Origin: CAYMJV01 sp964390545
GTDB taxonomy: Bacteria; Desulfobacterota; BSN033; UBA1163
Direction: 5' to 3'
DNA: 5,050 nucleotides
NCBI GenBank assembly: GCA_964390545.1
Contig: CAYMJV010000131.1
Span: forward strand, 1 to 5,050
The notes under the pieces were generated by a model. The model searched no databases. It had not been told where the DNA came from and worked only from the letters and a program-made list of their open reading frames with translations. A program made the position numbers and the translations under genes. Below are positions 4,067 through 5,050 of this stretch, one piece after another. The first letter of the stretch is position 1, and every line of letters begins with the position of its first letter.

Positions 4067-5050
4067 ATGATGAGACTGAAAAACGCAAAGCTGAAGCTAA
4101 TGTTGTTGATGGTGGTTGGATACCTCCTCATCCCGCTCGTAGGATTTGCGAGCGAGGCTGATCTTGCCATACCCGACTTGCACAAGGGTGCCCCCTATAC
4201 CCACTTGGGTGGAATAAGACCGTGGTATCTTCTCTTCTATGGCGCGTGCATCATCGCTGGTACGCTGGGTATCAGTCTGTTTCTGCGCCACCAGGTCAAG
4301 AAGTTGAGAGCCCATGAATCGATGCTCAAGGTGGCTGAGATCATCTTTCAGACCTGCCGCACCTACCTGATCCAGCAGGGCAAATTCCTTCTCATGCTCT
4401 GGATTTTCATCGCGGTCTGCATGTCCTTCTATTTCCTGGCTTTGAAGGGGCAAGGCGCTCCCACACTGCTGCTGGTACTGCTCTTCTCGGTAGTGGGTAT
4501 GGGCGGTTCTTACAGCGTGGCCTGGTACGGCATCCGGATAAACACCTATGCGAACGCCCGTACCGCCTTCGCGTCACTGGCGGGAAAGCCCTGGGACGTG
4601 GTCAACATTCCTCTCCGATCCGGTATGAGCGTGGGCCTCTTCCTCATTTCCCTTGAACTTGTCATGATGGTTATCATCCTGCTCTTCGTCCCCCGCGATA
4701 TCGTCGGCTACTGCTTTCTGGGATTCGCCATCGGTGAGTCACTGGGCGCATCGGCACTCCGTATCGCCGGCGGTATCTTCACCAAGATCGCCGACATCGG
4801 GTCCGACCTCATGAAGATTATCTTCAAGGTGAAGGAAGACGACCCCCGTAACCCGGGCGTTATTGCTGATTGTACCGGTGACAACGCAGGCGACAGCGTT
4901 GGCCCCACGGCGGACGGTTTCGAAACGTATGGCGTTACCGGCGTTGCGCTGATAGCTTTTATCACGCTTGCCGTTGTGAGCACCGACAGCGCGATCAAAG
5001 AAGCCATCCAGGGCAAACTCATCGTTTGGATTTTCGCCATGCGCTTCCTC
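4067..5050 (+). CDS. hppA: Membrane-bound ion-translocating pyrophosphatase (partial, N-terminal 328 residues)
   Basis: Integral-membrane enzyme that hydrolyses PPi and pumps H+ or Na+ outward; the window ends about 40-45% into a family usually 650-800 residues long. Tandem ATGs at 4067 and 4070 follow AGGAG (4057-4061); either fits. An N-terminal hydrophobic segment (10-28, ending before ASEAD) precedes TM segments at about 53-73 and 107-125. Family landmarks: AEIIFQTCRTYLIQQGKFLL (90-109), YGIRINTYANARTAFASLAG (154-173), ALRIAGGIFTKIADIGSD (230-247), DDPRNPGVIAD (258-268), GDNAGDS (271-277) and TADGFETYG (281-289). The PPi/Mg-binding residues known from plant H+-PPase appear as K240, D243, D247, D268, D272 and D276. 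The version SVGPTADGFETY, in place of the common CAGMAADLFE, marks a distinct subgroup. K+ dependence and the pumped ion depend partly on residues beyond the window. Divergent from the thi operon. Confidence 0.95.
   Translation, partial: MMRLKNAKLKLMLLMVVGYLLIPLVGFASEADLAIPDLHKGAPYTHLGGIRPWYLLFYGACIIAGTLGISLFLRHQVKKLRAHESMLKVAEIIFQTCRTYLIQQGKFLLMLWIFIAVCMSFYFLALKGQGAPTLLLVLLFSVVGMGGSYSVAWYGIRINTYANARTAFASLAGKPWDVVNIPLRSGMSVGLFLISLELVMMVIILLFVPRDIVGYCFLGFAIGESLGASALRIAGGIFTKIADIGSDLMKIIFKVKEDDPRNPGVIADCTGDNAGDSVGPTADGFETYGVTGVALIAFITLAVVSTDSAIKEAIQGKLIVWIFAMRFL

Noticed and set aside
4097..4453. 118-codon minus-strand frame opposite hppA
   Set aside because: It is fully antisense to a clear hppA coding region and its product is a low-complexity charged sequence typical of shadow frames.
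4708..5040. 110-codon minus-strand frame opposite hppA
   Set aside because: It is antisense to the most conserved, catalytic part of hppA; its S/P/T/A-rich product is the mirror of that coding sequence.

Overview
The window (about 50% G+C) reads as chromosomal DNA of a Gram-negative-type bacterium, probably an uncultured or environmental lineage. The combination of a LivJ/LivK-type binding protein, a ThiD-ThiN fusion and a membrane pyrophosphatase would fit Desulfobacterota, Nitrospirota or a neighbouring phylum. This placement is an inference from gene content; nothing in the window fixes the taxon.

Layout. Positions 1-367 (minus) hold the N-terminal part of a periplasmic substrate-binding protein of a branched-chain amino-acid-type ABC transporter, cut by the window edge. 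It has its own strong promoter (522-550) with a palindrome over the start site and an A-tract region upstream. Positions 626-3590 (minus) form a thiamin transcription unit read from right to left: promoter (3597-3626), TPP riboswitch (about 3494-3585), riboswitch-controlled terminator (3441-3486), thiD-thiN fusion gene (2075-3412), a 150-base spacer filled with heptamer repeats, and an NCS1-family permease of the CytX type (626-1924). Positions 3627-4066 are a gene-free divergent region with a cluster of dyad symmetries and one or two plus-strand promoters. Positions 4067-5050 (plus) hold the first 328 codons of a membrane-bound ion-translocating pyrophosphatase (hppA), cut by the right edge.

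How the genes fit together. CytX probably imports hydroxymethylpyrimidine (HMP). The ThiD domain phosphorylates HMP to HMP-PP. The ThiN domain, which replaces ThiE, joins HMP-PP to the thiazole phosphate to make thiamin phosphate and releases PPi. The end product TPP closes the loop through the riboswitch. The 3' part of the aptamer (loop and 3' strand of P5) has a 9-base perfect complement in the 3' arm of the terminator, which gives a concrete antiterminator model. The divergent hppA gene consumes PPi at the membrane, but a functional tie to thiamin synthesis is only a guess.

I found no wholly unknown gene system. The parts most worth a second look are the in-phase, inverted CTGCnnn heptamer array that supplies the thiDN stop codon and sits just before the cytX ribosome-binding site, the readable riboswitch mechanism, and the palindrome over the start site of the binding-protein promoter.
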